DNA of 64,000 nucleotides from Candidatus Mycobacterium methanotrophicum (GTDB lineage Bacteria; Actinomycetota; Actinomycetes; Mycobacteriales; Mycobacteriaceae), in NCBI RefSeq assembly GCF_023515995.1, contig NZ_CP097320.1, positions 4,154,001 through 4,218,000 on the forward strand, read 5' to 3'. How positions within the stretch are numbered: the stretch's first letter is position 1; every line of letters starts with the position of its first letter. The translations under genes were made by a program, and so were the position numbers. Below the pieces are notes generated by a model. That model saw only the letters and a program-made list of their open reading frames with translations, made no database searches and had not been told where the DNA came from. Below, piece after piece: positions 8,307 through 16,058 of this stretch.

Positions 8307-9281
8307 GTGCCTGACACGGTCCCCGTCACCGAACGCATCGTCAACACCAACGGCGTGCAGCTGCACACCGTTGAAGCCGGTGAGCCCGGCGCACCAGTAG
8401 CGGTGCTGGCCCACAGTTTTCCGGAACTCGCCTATTCGTGGCGCCACCAGATCCCGGCGCCGGCCACCGCCGGCTGCCACGTGCCGGCCCCCGATCAGCG
8501 GGGCTACGGCGGCTCCAGCCGGCCCGACGGCATCTCCGCCTACAACATTGCAGAGCTTTCGGCCGACCTGATCGGCTTACTCGACGACTTCGGCGCCGAG
8601 CGGGCAGTGCTCATCGGTCACGACTGGGGCGCCCCGGTGGTGTGGAGCTCGGCGCAGCTGCATCCCGGCCGCGTGGCGGCGGTTGTCGGTCTCAGTGTGC
8701 CGCCGGTGCCACGGGCCCAGGTTCCCCCGGCACAGGCGTTCTGCAGCCTTTTCGGCGACAACTTTTTCTACATGCTCTACTTCCAGGAGCCTGGGGTGGC
8801 CGACGCCGAACTAGACGCCGACCCCGCGGAAACCCTCCGCCGAATGATGGCGGGCCTGCGCCCACCGGATGACCGTGCGGCTGCGATGCGGATGATCCGG
8901 CCCGGGCCGCAGGGCTTCATCGAGCGGCTACCCGAATCCGACGGCCTGCCGAGCTGGATCACCGCCGAGGAACTCGATCACTACATCGCCGGGTTCACCC
9001 GCACGGGGTTCACGGGCGGGCTGCACTGGTACCGGAATCTGGACCGCAACTGGGAAATCTTGGCCGACCCGCCGGCCGCTACCATCTCGGTGCCCGCATT
9101 GTTCATCGCCGGCGCCCACGATCCGGTAAGCGCCTTCATGCGCCGCGACCGAATCCAGGAGGTGGTGACCGGTCCCTACCGTGAAGTGATGATCGAGGGC
9201 GCCGGGCACTGGCTGCAACAGGAGTGCCCGGATCGCGTCAATGAAGTGGTGCTGGACTTCCTCACGAGTGCGCAGCTGTGA
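8307..9281 (+). CDS. ephA: Epoxide hydrolase, alpha/beta hydrolase fold (EphA-like)
   Basis: Adds water to epoxides through a covalent ester intermediate. 324 residues. Catalytic triad candidates: nucleophile Asp106 in VLIGHDWGAP, acid Asp in GAHDPVS, base His in GAGHWLQ. The lid holds NFFYMLYFQEPG. Odd: the oxyanion-region motif normally HGxP reads HSFP (36-39), and the nearby strand reads CHVPAPDQRG where relatives have VLAPD. I chose the in-frame GTG at 8307 (VPDTVPVTERIV) because conservation starts just after it; the frame is open back to 8175. It is translationally coupled to the LLM oxidoreductase (GTGA). Confidence 0.88.
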   Translation: MPDTVPVTERIVNTNGVQLHTVEAGEPGAPVAVLAHSFPELAYSWRHQIPAPATAGCHVPAPDQRGYGGSSRPDGISAYNIAELSADLIGLLDDFGAERAVLIGHDWGAPVVWSSAQLHPGRVAAVVGLSVPPVPRAQVPPAQAFCSLFGDNFFYMLYFQEPGVADAELDADPAETLRRMMAGLRPPDDRAAAMRMIRPGPQGFIERLPESDGLPSWITAEELDHYIAGFTRTGFTGGLHWYRNLDRNWEILADPPAATISVPALFIAGAHDPVSAFMRRDRIQEVVTGPYREVMIEGAGHWLQQECPDRVNEVVLDFLTSAQL

Positions 9282-10474
9282 ACAGCCGCCCCCTGAACTT
9301 CGGTGTCTTCATCACACCGTTTCACCCGACCGGCCAATCGCCCACGGCGGCACTCGAATACGACATGGATCGAGTGGTCGCCCTGGATCGCCTTGGCTTC
9401 GACGAAGCCTGGTTCGGAGAGCACCACTCCGGTGGCTATGAGCTGATCTCCTGCCCGGAGGTGTTCATCGCCGCGGCCGCCGAACGGACCAAGCACATCC
9501 GGCTGGGCACCGGCGTGGTGTCGCTGCCCTACCACCATCCGCTGATGGTGGCCGACCGGTGGGTGTTGCTGGACCACCTGACCCGGGGCCGGGCGATGTT
9601 CGGTGTCGGTCCGGGCGCCCTGCCGTCGGACGCCTACATGATGGGTATCGATCCGGTCGAGCAGCGCCGGATGATGCATGAATCGCTAGAGGCGATGCTG
9701 GCGTTGTTCCGCGCCGCACCCGACGAGCGGATCAGCCGCCACTCGGATTGGTTCACGCTGCGCGATGCCCAGCTGCACATCCGTCCCTACAGCTGGCCCT
9801 ATCCGGAAATCTCGACGGCAGCAATGATTTCGCCCGCCGGGCCGCGGCTGGCCGGCGAGCTGGGCACGTCGCTGCTGTCGCTGTCGATGTCGGTCCCGGG
9901 CGGCTATGCGGCGCTGGAAAATGCCTGGGAAGTCGTGTGCGAACAAGCCGGCAAAGCCGGACGCGACGGGCCCGACCGGGCCAACTGGCGAGTGCTGGGC
10001 ATCGTGCATCTGGCCGACAGCCGAGATCAGGCGATCGACGACTGCACCTATGGCCTGCAGGACTTCGCGAAGTACTTCGGTGCTGCGGGGTTCGTGCCGC
10101 TGGCCAACCTGGTCGAGGGCTCGCAGTCGCCTCGCGAGTTCGTCGAAGACTATGCAGCGAGGGGCAATTGCTGCATCGGCACGCCCGACGAGGCGATCGG
10201 CTACATCGAAGGCCTGCTGGGCCGGTCCGGCGGATTCGGCGCCTTCCTGCTGCTCGGCCACGACTGGGCGTCTCCGCAGGCAACCTATCACTCCTATGAT
10301 TTGTTCGCCCGCAAGGTGATTCCGCATTTCAAGGGGCAATTGGAGGCGCCTAGGGCATCCCATGAATGGACCAGGGGCATGCGTGAGCAATTGCTTGGCC
10401 GCGCCGGCGAGGCGGTGGTCAAGGCGATCACCGAGCACACCGATGAACTCAAAATGGAAAGCGACAACAGCTGA
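9278..10474 (+). CDS. LLM-class flavin-dependent oxidoreductase (Rv3618-like)
   Basis: A 398-residue luciferase-like monooxygenase, TIM-barrel family, expected to use FMNH2 or F420. Seen: LNFGVFITPFHPTG, GFDEAWFGEHHSGGYE, and IRLGTGVVSLPYHHPLMVADR, the signature early strands of bacterial luciferase-like enzymes, then the RGRAMFGVGPGALPSD active-site rim. The start is GTG at 9278 overlapping the ephA stop. The substrate is unknown. With an epoxide hydrolase before it and an alcohol dehydrogenase after it, the operon looks like an oxidative degradation route for a hydrophobic compound; that is inference. Confidence 0.9.
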   Translation: MNSRPLNFGVFITPFHPTGQSPTAALEYDMDRVVALDRLGFDEAWFGEHHSGGYELISCPEVFIAAAAERTKHIRLGTGVVSLPYHHPLMVADRWVLLDHLTRGRAMFGVGPGALPSDAYMMGIDPVEQRRMMHESLEAMLALFRAAPDERISRHSDWFTLRDAQLHIRPYSWPYPEISTAAMISPAGPRLAGELGTSLLSLSMSVPGGYAALENAWEVVCEQAGKAGRDGPDRANWRVLGIVHLADSRDQAIDDCTYGLQDFAKYFGAAGFVPLANLVEGSQSPREFVEDYAARGNCCIGTPDEAIGYIEGLLGRSGGFGAFLLLGHDWASPQATYHSYDLFARKVIPHFKGQLEAPRASHEWTRGMREQLLGRAGEAVVKAITEHTDELKMESDNS

Positions 10475-11490
10475 TGCGCGCCGCGGTGTTACGCGAAGGC
10501 CGCATGGTCTGTCGCGACGACGTACCCGACCCAGTTCCCGGTCCCGGCCAGGTTTTGGTCGGCGTGCGTTCGTGTGGGATCTGCGGCTCCGATCTGCATT
10601 TCGCCGCCCACGGCGCCGAGGTGGTGTCGCTGAGCGGTCAAATGGGGGAAAGTCTCGGCGGCGGCGTGAGCGTCGACTTGAGCCATGACGTCTTCATGGG
10701 CCACGAGTTCAGCGCAGAGGTGCTCGAAGCCGGCCCCGACACCGAAACGTTTCCGGCGGGAACGCTGGTTACGTCCATACCGGTACTGATCTCGGGAAAA
10801 CACGTCGAACCGATGGTCTACCGCAACAAGACGCCCGGCGGCTACGCCGAGCGGATGCTGCTTTCGGCACCGCTGCTACTGCGCATTCCCAACGGCCTGG
10901 ACCATCGACACGCGGCTTTGACCGAGCCGATGGCGGTCGGGCTGCACGCCGTTAACAAGTCGGGTGTTCAGCCCGGCGAGACCGCGCTGGTGGTCGGTTG
11001 CGGACCGATCGGCATCGCCGTGATTGCCGCCCTGCATGCGCGTGGCGTGGAACACATTGTGGCAGCTGACTTCTCGGCGAAGCGGCGTGAGCTCGCCACC
11101 ACGATGGGCGCTCATCAAACGCTCGACCCCGCGCAGGGCTCACCATTCGACACCGTCAGTCCCACTGTGGTATTCGAGGCGGTCGGGGTGCCCGGCATCA
11201 TCGATGACGTGATGCGCAGGGCCAGGCACGGCACTCGACTGGTCGTTGTCGGCGTGTGCATGCAGCCCGATACTATGCATCCATTCTTTGCCATTGCCAA
11301 GGAGATCCACGTCCAGTTCGTCCTCGCTTACGACCCGAACGAATTCGCCGATTCCCTGCGCGCAATCGCCGAAGGTGAGATCGACGTCGCGCCGGTGATC
11401 ACCGGCGAAGTCGGCCTGGACGAGGTCGGCGCGGCTTTCGATGATCTCGCCGACCCGGGACAGCACTGCAAGATATTGGTAACGCCCTGA
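10474..11490 (+). CDS. Zinc-binding alcohol dehydrogenase, MDR family
   Basis: A 338-residue medium-chain dehydrogenase. The catalytic zinc region CGICGSDLHF is near residues 36-45 and GHEFSAEV about 70 residues later. The Rossmann loop is LVVGCGPIGIAVIAAL. The four-cysteine structural zinc lobe of classical alcohol dehydrogenases is missing: the segment between GHEF and GGYAERM has no Cys cluster. The ATG shares one base with the stop of the LLM gene (TGATG), so the three genes from ephA form one operon. It would oxidise an alcohol or diol with NAD(P). M. tuberculosis, as I recall, has no equivalent at this place. Confidence 0.9.
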   Translation: MRAAVLREGRMVCRDDVPDPVPGPGQVLVGVRSCGICGSDLHFAAHGAEVVSLSGQMGESLGGGVSVDLSHDVFMGHEFSAEVLEAGPDTETFPAGTLVTSIPVLISGKHVEPMVYRNKTPGGYAERMLLSAPLLLRIPNGLDHRHAALTEPMAVGLHAVNKSGVQPGETALVVGCGPIGIAVIAALHARGVEHIVAADFSAKRRELATTMGAHQTLDPAQGSPFDTVSPTVVFEAVGVPGIIDDVMRRARHGTRLVVVGVCMQPDTMHPFFAIAKEIHVQFVLAYDPNEFADSLRAIAEGEIDVAPVITGEVGLDEVGAAFDDLADPGQHCKILVTP

Positions 11491-11576
11491 TCTGCACTTC
11501 GCGGCATGATTTTGCCTTTGGTTGTTATATCTTGAGCCAAGCCGGCTAGCTCACCGAATCCTCCGGAGGAGGCGCC

Positions 11577-12420
11577 ATGCCAACCCCGGGCTGGGCCTGG
11601 CGCGGCAGACGTTGCGACGCCGGCCGGTGAGCGGAGCGCCGGCCGCCGCCGGGGCCTCGGATCACTTGCAGCGCAGCCTGGGAACCTTCCTGTTGACCAT
11701 GTTCGGTGTGGGCGAAACAGTCGGTGCGGGCATCTTCATCGTGCTTTCGCAGTCGGTGCGGCAAGCCGGCCCCGCGGTGGTCATCTCGTTCGTCATCGCC
11801 AGCGTCGCGGCAGGACTGGCCGCGGTCTGCTATGCCGAAATGGCCTCGGCGCTCCCGGTTTCCGGATCGGCTTACTCGTACTGCTACGCCACCATGGGCG
11901 AGCTCGCGGCAATGGGCGTCGCAGCATGTCTGCTGCTCGACTCTGCGAGCGGCGCCAGCAATCTGCCGGCCATTGTGTTGGTGGCGATGTGTGCGGTCCC
12001 GTTAATCCGCGGTGTCAATCAGTCCGCGAGGGCCAACGCGGTGATGGTGGCGATCAATCTCGGTGTGCTGGTAGTTTTCGCGGCCATCGCGTTCACGGCG
12101 TTCAAAGCTGATCGCTTCGCCGATCTGGTGCCATTCGGCGTCTCGGGCATCAGCTTGGCCGCCGGCACAATCTTCTTCGCCTACATCGGCATTGACGCGA
12201 TTTCCACCGCCGGCGACGAAGTCAAAGACCCGCAACATACGATGCCGCGCGCAATCATCTACGCCCTGTTGATCGTCACAGGTGTCCATGTGCTGGTCGC
12301 GTTTGCCGCGATGGGCAGCCAGCCGTGGCAGGACTTCCAGGGGGAAGAGGCCGTGCTGGCCGTCATCTTGGACCGCATCACCGGAAACACCGCGGGCAGC
12401 ACGCTGGTATGTGCTGGGGT
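11577..12420 (+). pseudogene. Amino-acid permease (APC superfamily), decayed
   Basis: The remains of a permease of about 490 residues. A strong ribosome site GGAGGAGG precedes ATG 11577, but that frame stops after 17 codons; the permease reading continues in another frame (ANPGLGLARQTLRRRP...), so a one-base loss follows the start. The helix GTFLLTMFGVGETVGAGIF and SAYSYCYATMGE match APC transporters. About 50 residues are missing at ACLLLDSASGASNLPA (normally CLLLEYG plus two helices). Similarity ends at DRITGNTAGS near 12410, and unrelated sequence follows. Three independent lesions show a dead gene at the left edge of the metal island. Confidence 0.8.
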
Positions 12421-12735
12421 GCCTTCTGTAGGGGTAGCTGTACCAATGCGGCACAACTTTCCAGGTCAGACTGCATTTTTCGGTGCGCGACAGGTGTCGC
12501 GGACAATTCGGATCGGATTGGCGGCATGAACGGATCGAAGATCGAGTAGACAGAGGTTACGTGGAATCCACCACGACGGGGATGCGACCGGATTTCTCCG
12601 GGGTGTCGCTATGCGATGCCGATGGCGCGTCGTCTCAAGGCGCGATTGGGTCCGCGAAATACCCGCGATTTCGCCAATTGAGCCAGAGTTGGGATTTTTC
12701 GCGCTACGTGGTCTTGCGCGCGGTCAAGCCCGTCA

Positions 12736-13013
12736 ATGGGCGAGCCGAGCGCCAGCTTTGGGATGCCGCCAGGGGATCCAGCCCGTACCGTCCACGGCGT
12801 CGCCGCCCGCACCCAAGACCGCACGCAGCTTCCCCAGCGGATGCAACACCTGCTGGCCCCGCATACGAACGCCGTCAAAGCCCGCCGCGCGGCCTACCGG
12901 CAGTCGATCGAGGCCACCGTCGATGAGCGCGTCGAGCAGCAACGCTTCATCGACCACACCTCAGCCGCGACCAGGATCGTGAGCAGGGCATCGATTACGG
13001 GCTCGAATTCTGA
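12736..13013 (+). pseudogene. Unidentified gene fragment, apparently frameshifted
   Basis: The 800 bp after the permease relic (12.42-13.22 kb) holds no convincing intact gene. One stretch has the look of real coding sequence: RTQLPQRMQHLLAPHTNAV, KARRAAYRQSIEATVDERVE, QQRFIDHTSAA. It is in the frame opening at 12736. After RIV a shift to the next frame gives EQGIDYGLEF and a stop at 13011-13013, a plausible C-terminus. I do not recognise the family. Downstream to 13227 I see nothing I can support. Confidence 0.35.
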
Positions 13014-13227
13014 TCGTGCGATCAGAACCTTGACGCCTCGATCACAAGCTTCCTGAGCGAATCGATGGCCGGGTTGAGCAACCCTCCTTGGGCAGAAGCG
13101 CTGTCGCCGACGATCACGAAGTGCACGGTCTTCCCGTGATCCTGCACAACGCGTCCTCGGTGGCGGTGGTCACCAACAGCTCCCGGCTGATCCGCTGCCG
13201 TCTCGACTAAACCGCGCCTGGCCGGGA

Positions 13228-13926
13228 TTAGCAGCCGCAGTCCTGGCCGCGCCAGGATTGGACGCCTTGCCAGACTGCGGCGGCGGCGATGCCCAACCCG
13301 ATGACGGGGTCGAGCCACCAGCCGCCGGGCCAGCTCGCGGTGACGGCGAGTCCTGCCAGGACCGCGGCGGCCTGGGCGGCGCATAGGTAGTTCTGGACGC
13401 CTTCGCCTGCGGTGGCGGCCGAGTTCAGTCGCGCGCCGAGTTTGTGTTTGGCGCTGCCAAGGATCGGCATCGTCAGCAGCGCGACGCCGGTTAGCACGAG
13501 CCCGATGCGGCTGGTCTCGGCGCGCTGCTGGCCAAGTAGGTGGTGAACGGACTCCGCGGCGACGTAGGGGGCCAGTAGCCAAAACGACACCGCGACGCCG
13601 TGTTGGGCACGCCGTTCGGCGGTCTCGGACAACGTCCGTGAGCCGGTGAACCGCCATATCACGATCACGCTGGCCAGGCCCTCAACCACGCTGCCCAGCG
13701 CCCACCCGGTTAAGGCAATCGACCCCACGGTGAGGCCCTGCCAAAGCCCGACAACGCCCTCGGTGAGCATCCACGCCAGGCTGACCCAGGACAGTATCTG
13801 CGCCCACCGAGCCGCCCGGCGCCACCGAGCATCCCGGACCACTGGCATCTGCGGCGCGGATTCCGCTGCGCAGCAGGCGTTCTCACCGATCGCGGGATGG
13901 TCGAGGGGTGCGCCGGCGGTGGTCAC
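13228..13926 (-). CDS. Cation transporter of CDF-like type
   Basis: A 232-residue membrane protein with about six hydrophobic segments. It reads WAQILSWVSLAWMLTEGVVG, SIALTGWALGSVVEGLASVI, VAVSFWLLAPYVAAESV, GLVLTGVALLTMPILG, AAQAAAVLAGLAV and LDPVIGLGIAAAAVWQG. The order and the repeated G-S/D-E helix resemble a divergent cation diffusion facilitator. Its C-terminus is RGQDCGC and the N-terminus has ENACCA, both possible metal ligands. The GTG at 13924-13926 overlaps the arsR stop as GTGA; an ATG at 13969 is also possible. The metal is not identifiable; zinc, cobalt, cadmium or nickel are candidates. Confidence 0.8.
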   Translation of the reverse strand: MTTAGAPLDHPAIGENACCAAESAPQMPVVRDARWRRAARWAQILSWVSLAWMLTEGVVGLWQGLTVGSIALTGWALGSVVEGLASVIVIWRFTGSRTLSETAERRAQHGVAVSFWLLAPYVAAESVHHLLGQQRAETSRIGLVLTGVALLTMPILGSAKHKLGARLNSAATAGEGVQNYLCAAQAAAVLAGLAVTASWPGGWWLDPVIGLGIAAAAVWQGVQSWRGQDCGC

Positions 13927-14297
13927 CGGATCATCTCCGACGTGCGGCTGTCCACACCGTAATTCGGGCATAACACGACCGCCTGACCGGTGGCGTCCAG
14001 CACGGTCTCGGCGCAGGCAAGTACGTCGAGCAGCGCGGGCTGGGTGAGCCGAAACAGTGAGGCGCGCCCCACTTGCTCGGATGCCACCAGGTCGCAATCC
14101 CGAAGACAGGCAAGATGTTTGGACACAGTGGACTGCGCCAACCCGACCGCTTCGATGAGGTCGGCCACCCGCGCTGGGCCGGCCGCCAACCGCCCGACGA
14201 TGGCCAATCGGGCGGGATCGCCAAGGGAACGAAACAACGCCGCCGCCGGCGCGAGCTGCATCCGCTGTGCTTGACCGGAGGTCGCATCTATCGTCAT
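13923..14297 (-). CDS. ArsR/SmtB-family metal-sensing repressor (CmtR-like features)
   Basis: A 124-residue winged-helix repressor: ALFRSLGDPARLAIVGRLAA, then recognition helix AQSTVSKHLACLRDCDLV and wing GRASLFRLT. The CLRDC pair sits exactly where CmtR-type sensors hold two Cys ligands, and a C-terminal LCPNYG could supply a third; this suggests a soft metal such as Cd or Pb, or Zn. It is co-transcribed with the CDF-like transporter (4-nt overlap). A perfect 15-bp palindrome lies 3 bp before the ATG, so it probably represses itself and perhaps the divergent transporter at 14469. Confidence 0.9.
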   Translation of the reverse strand: MTIDATSGQAQRMQLAPAAALFRSLGDPARLAIVGRLAAGPARVADLIEAVGLAQSTVSKHLACLRDCDLVASEQVGRASLFRLTQPALLDVLACAETVLDATGQAVVLCPNYGVDSRTSEMIR

Positions 14298-14299
14298 TC

Positions 14300-14314
14300 A
14301 GCGATATTATCGCT
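14300..14314. promoter_or_regulatory. Perfect palindrome, probable ArsR operator
   Basis: AGCGATATTATCGCT is a perfect inverted repeat around one central base, AT-rich in a GC-rich genome, ending 3 bp before the arsR start codon. Length and symmetry suit an ArsR-family dimer. No ribosome site fits between it and the ATG, so the transcript may be leaderless or start inside it. Confidence 0.7.
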
Positions 14315-14388
14315 AAATCGTGGCTAATCCAACGGCCCGGTTCGCTGCTCCCAAGTCGGGTTTGACGCATTTTTCTGCGGCGGCGGTA

Positions 14389-14438
14389 TTGACATGCGCG
14401 ACGCTCCGCGTGATACGTTCATATGCGCATTAGTGCAT
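14389..14438 (+). promoter_or_regulatory. Putative promoter and second operator for the CDF transporter
   Basis: TTGACA at 14389-14394 is a perfect -35; GATACG or TACGTT near 14412-14419 could be the -10. Directly downstream, ATGCGCATTAGTGCAT (14423-14438) is an imperfect inverted repeat where a repressor would block transcription. The gene starts at 14469 after GAAGAGG. Promoter calls by eye are tentative. Confidence 0.45.
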
Positions 14439-14468
14439 CTTTTAGATTCGGTCTCCTGAGTTGAAGAG

Positions 14469-15443
14469 GTGATCGTGGCAGACGACCTTCAGCGGGCCGC
14501 GGCGTCGGCGTCGGCGCGCAGCTCATCGGGCGACGTCGCATTGGGAGGGGACCGCCCGGGCGAGGGTCATGGCCATAGCCATGGGGTATCGGCTGACGGC
14601 GACCGCAAATGGTTGGCGATAGCACTGGTGCTGATCGTCGGGTTCATGGTGGCCGAGTTGGTGGTGGGCGTGCTGGCGCACTCGTTGGCGTTGATCTCCG
14701 ACGCCGGCCACATGCTCACCGACGCAACGTCGATTGTGTTGGCGCTGTGGGTGATTCGGCTTGCAGCACGTCCGGCGGCGGGGCGGATGACCTATGGGTG
14801 GAAACGGGTGGAGGTGCTGTCTGCACAGGCCAACGGACTGACCCTGTTGCTGCTGGCGGCGTTGCTCGCCGATGAGGCGATCGGCCGACTCATCCGCCCC
14901 ACGGCGGTCACCGGCGCCCTGGTGCTGAGCACCGCGCTGGTGGGGATTGTTGTCAATGCGGCGGCGACCTGGCTAATCAGCCGGGCCAACCGCACCAGCC
15001 TTAACGTCGAGGGCGCTTTCCAACACATGCTCACCGATTTGTTCGCGTTCATCGCGACTGCGGTTGCCGGGGTGATCATCATGCTGACCGGGTACGCGCG
15101 TGCCGACGCAATCGCGACCCTCATCGTGGTGGCGCTGATGGTCAAAGCCGGGTCGGCACTGGTGTGGACCGCGACGAAAATTTTCTTGGAGGCTGCGCCC
15201 AAAGAGATCCACCCCACCGAGGTGGGGCAGGCCATGGTCGACCACGATGCGGTGGTGGAGGTGCATGACCTCCACATCTGGGAAATCACCTCCGGTTCGC
15301 CGGCGCTGTCAGCGCATGTGCTCGTGGAAGCCAACCGGGATTGCCACGCCATACGCAAAGACCTGCTCGCGCTGCTCACCGAGCAACACCACATCCACCA
15401 CAGCACGCTACAAATCGACCACATCCCCTCAGATCCGAAATAG
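14469..15443 (+). CDS. Cation diffusion facilitator, zinc-exporter type (ZitB/CzcD-like)
   Basis: A 324-residue inner-membrane antiporter expected to export Zn(II) or a similar divalent ion against protons. It has an N-terminal His loop GEGHGHSHG, six TM helices, the transport-site motifs LALISDAGHMLTD (TM2) and EGAFQHMLTDLFAF (TM5) with the His-Asp pairs, and a cytoplasmic C-terminal domain containing EVHDLHIWEI. Start GTG at 14469 after GAAGAGG; a second in-frame GTG two codons on is equally possible. It is divergent from arsR, and its 3' end converges with the DUF5134 gene (15-bp overlap). Confidence 0.92.
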   Translation: MIVADDLQRAAASASARSSSGDVALGGDRPGEGHGHSHGVSADGDRKWLAIALVLIVGFMVAELVVGVLAHSLALISDAGHMLTDATSIVLALWVIRLAARPAAGRMTYGWKRVEVLSAQANGLTLLLLAALLADEAIGRLIRPTAVTGALVLSTALVGIVVNAAATWLISRANRTSLNVEGAFQHMLTDLFAFIATAVAGVIIMLTGYARADAIATLIVVALMVKAGSALVWTATKIFLEAAPKEIHPTEVGQAMVDHDAVVEVHDLHIWEITSGSPALSAHVLVEANRDCHAIRKDLLALLTEQHHIHHSTLQIDHIPSDPK

Positions 15444-16058
15444 CGTGGCGAGAAAGAAGATAGCCATACCTGCGGCCATCATTGCCTGACCGAAGTCACC
15501 CAGCGACCGGCGCGGGGCCGTCTTTCGACGCCGATCAAGGGCATACCGGAAAGTCCAGAAGACCGCTGCGACCGCGAAGCCGACGGCACCGATCCAACCC
15601 ACGACGCTGATCCATAGGGGCGGTTCGTTGGTTGCCGGCATGTTCATCGCAGACATGTCCATGCCCGGCATCGACATACTCGACATATCCGGCCGGGGGC
15701 TCGATCCGGCCGGCATCAGATGACGGTCCATGATCGCGTACATCCATGCCGTCGCCAGCATCATCACGCCGTGATAGGCGTACAGCTCCCACCGGGTGGC
15801 CGTGCGAACCGCGACGATGGCCATCACCACAAACGTCAGGGCCGCAAGCAGGAAAAACACGGCAGGTCCCGTCGTGGGGAGCCCTGTGCTCCACGGCCAG
15901 GCCATCACCACCATCGCAACGGCCATGACGAAGTGCAGTGCATAGTTGACGGCCGACATCCACGGTCGGGATTTGGCGACGACCGCTACCCCATATTCGA
16001 CAGCGGTCAGCGCAAACAGTCCGGTGACCACCCATCGGAGCACGATGCCGTGAATCAT
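15429..16058 (-). CDS. DUF5134 membrane protein of the copper operon
   Basis: 209 residues, about five TM helices (GLFALTAVEYGVAVV; NYALHFVMAVAMVVMAW; AVFFLLAALTFVVMAIVAV; WISVVGWIGAVGFAVAAVFW; AMMAAGMAIFFLATLF). Between TM helices lies a Met-rich loop, MSSMSMPGMDMSAMNMP, typical of Cu(I) handling. It matches the position of Rv0970, last gene of the M. tuberculosis cso operon. Its ATG overlaps the ctpV-like stop (ATGA). A role in copper binding or delivery is likely from the Met loop and context; it has not been assigned a reaction. Confidence 0.85.
   Translation of the reverse strand: MIHGIVLRWVVTGLFALTAVEYGVAVVAKSRPWMSAVNYALHFVMAVAMVVMAWPWSTGLPTTGPAVFFLLAALTFVVMAIVAVRTATRWELYAYHGVMMLATAWMYAIMDRHLMPAGSSPRPDMSSMSMPGMDMSAMNMPATNEPPLWISVVGWIGAVGFAVAAVFWTFRYALDRRRKTAPRRSLGDFGQAMMAAGMAIFFLATLFRI

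Noticed and set aside
8051..8368. N-terminal extension of FtsH by 106 residues
   Set aside because: The conserved FtsH start with its first TM helix is at 8050; the extension has no membrane or targeting logic.
13022..13657. Minus-strand frame of 211 codons past the CDF-like gene
   Set aside because: Mostly a shadow of the transporter in another frame; the tail KTVHFVIVGDSASAQ looks protein-like but cannot be tied to any family.
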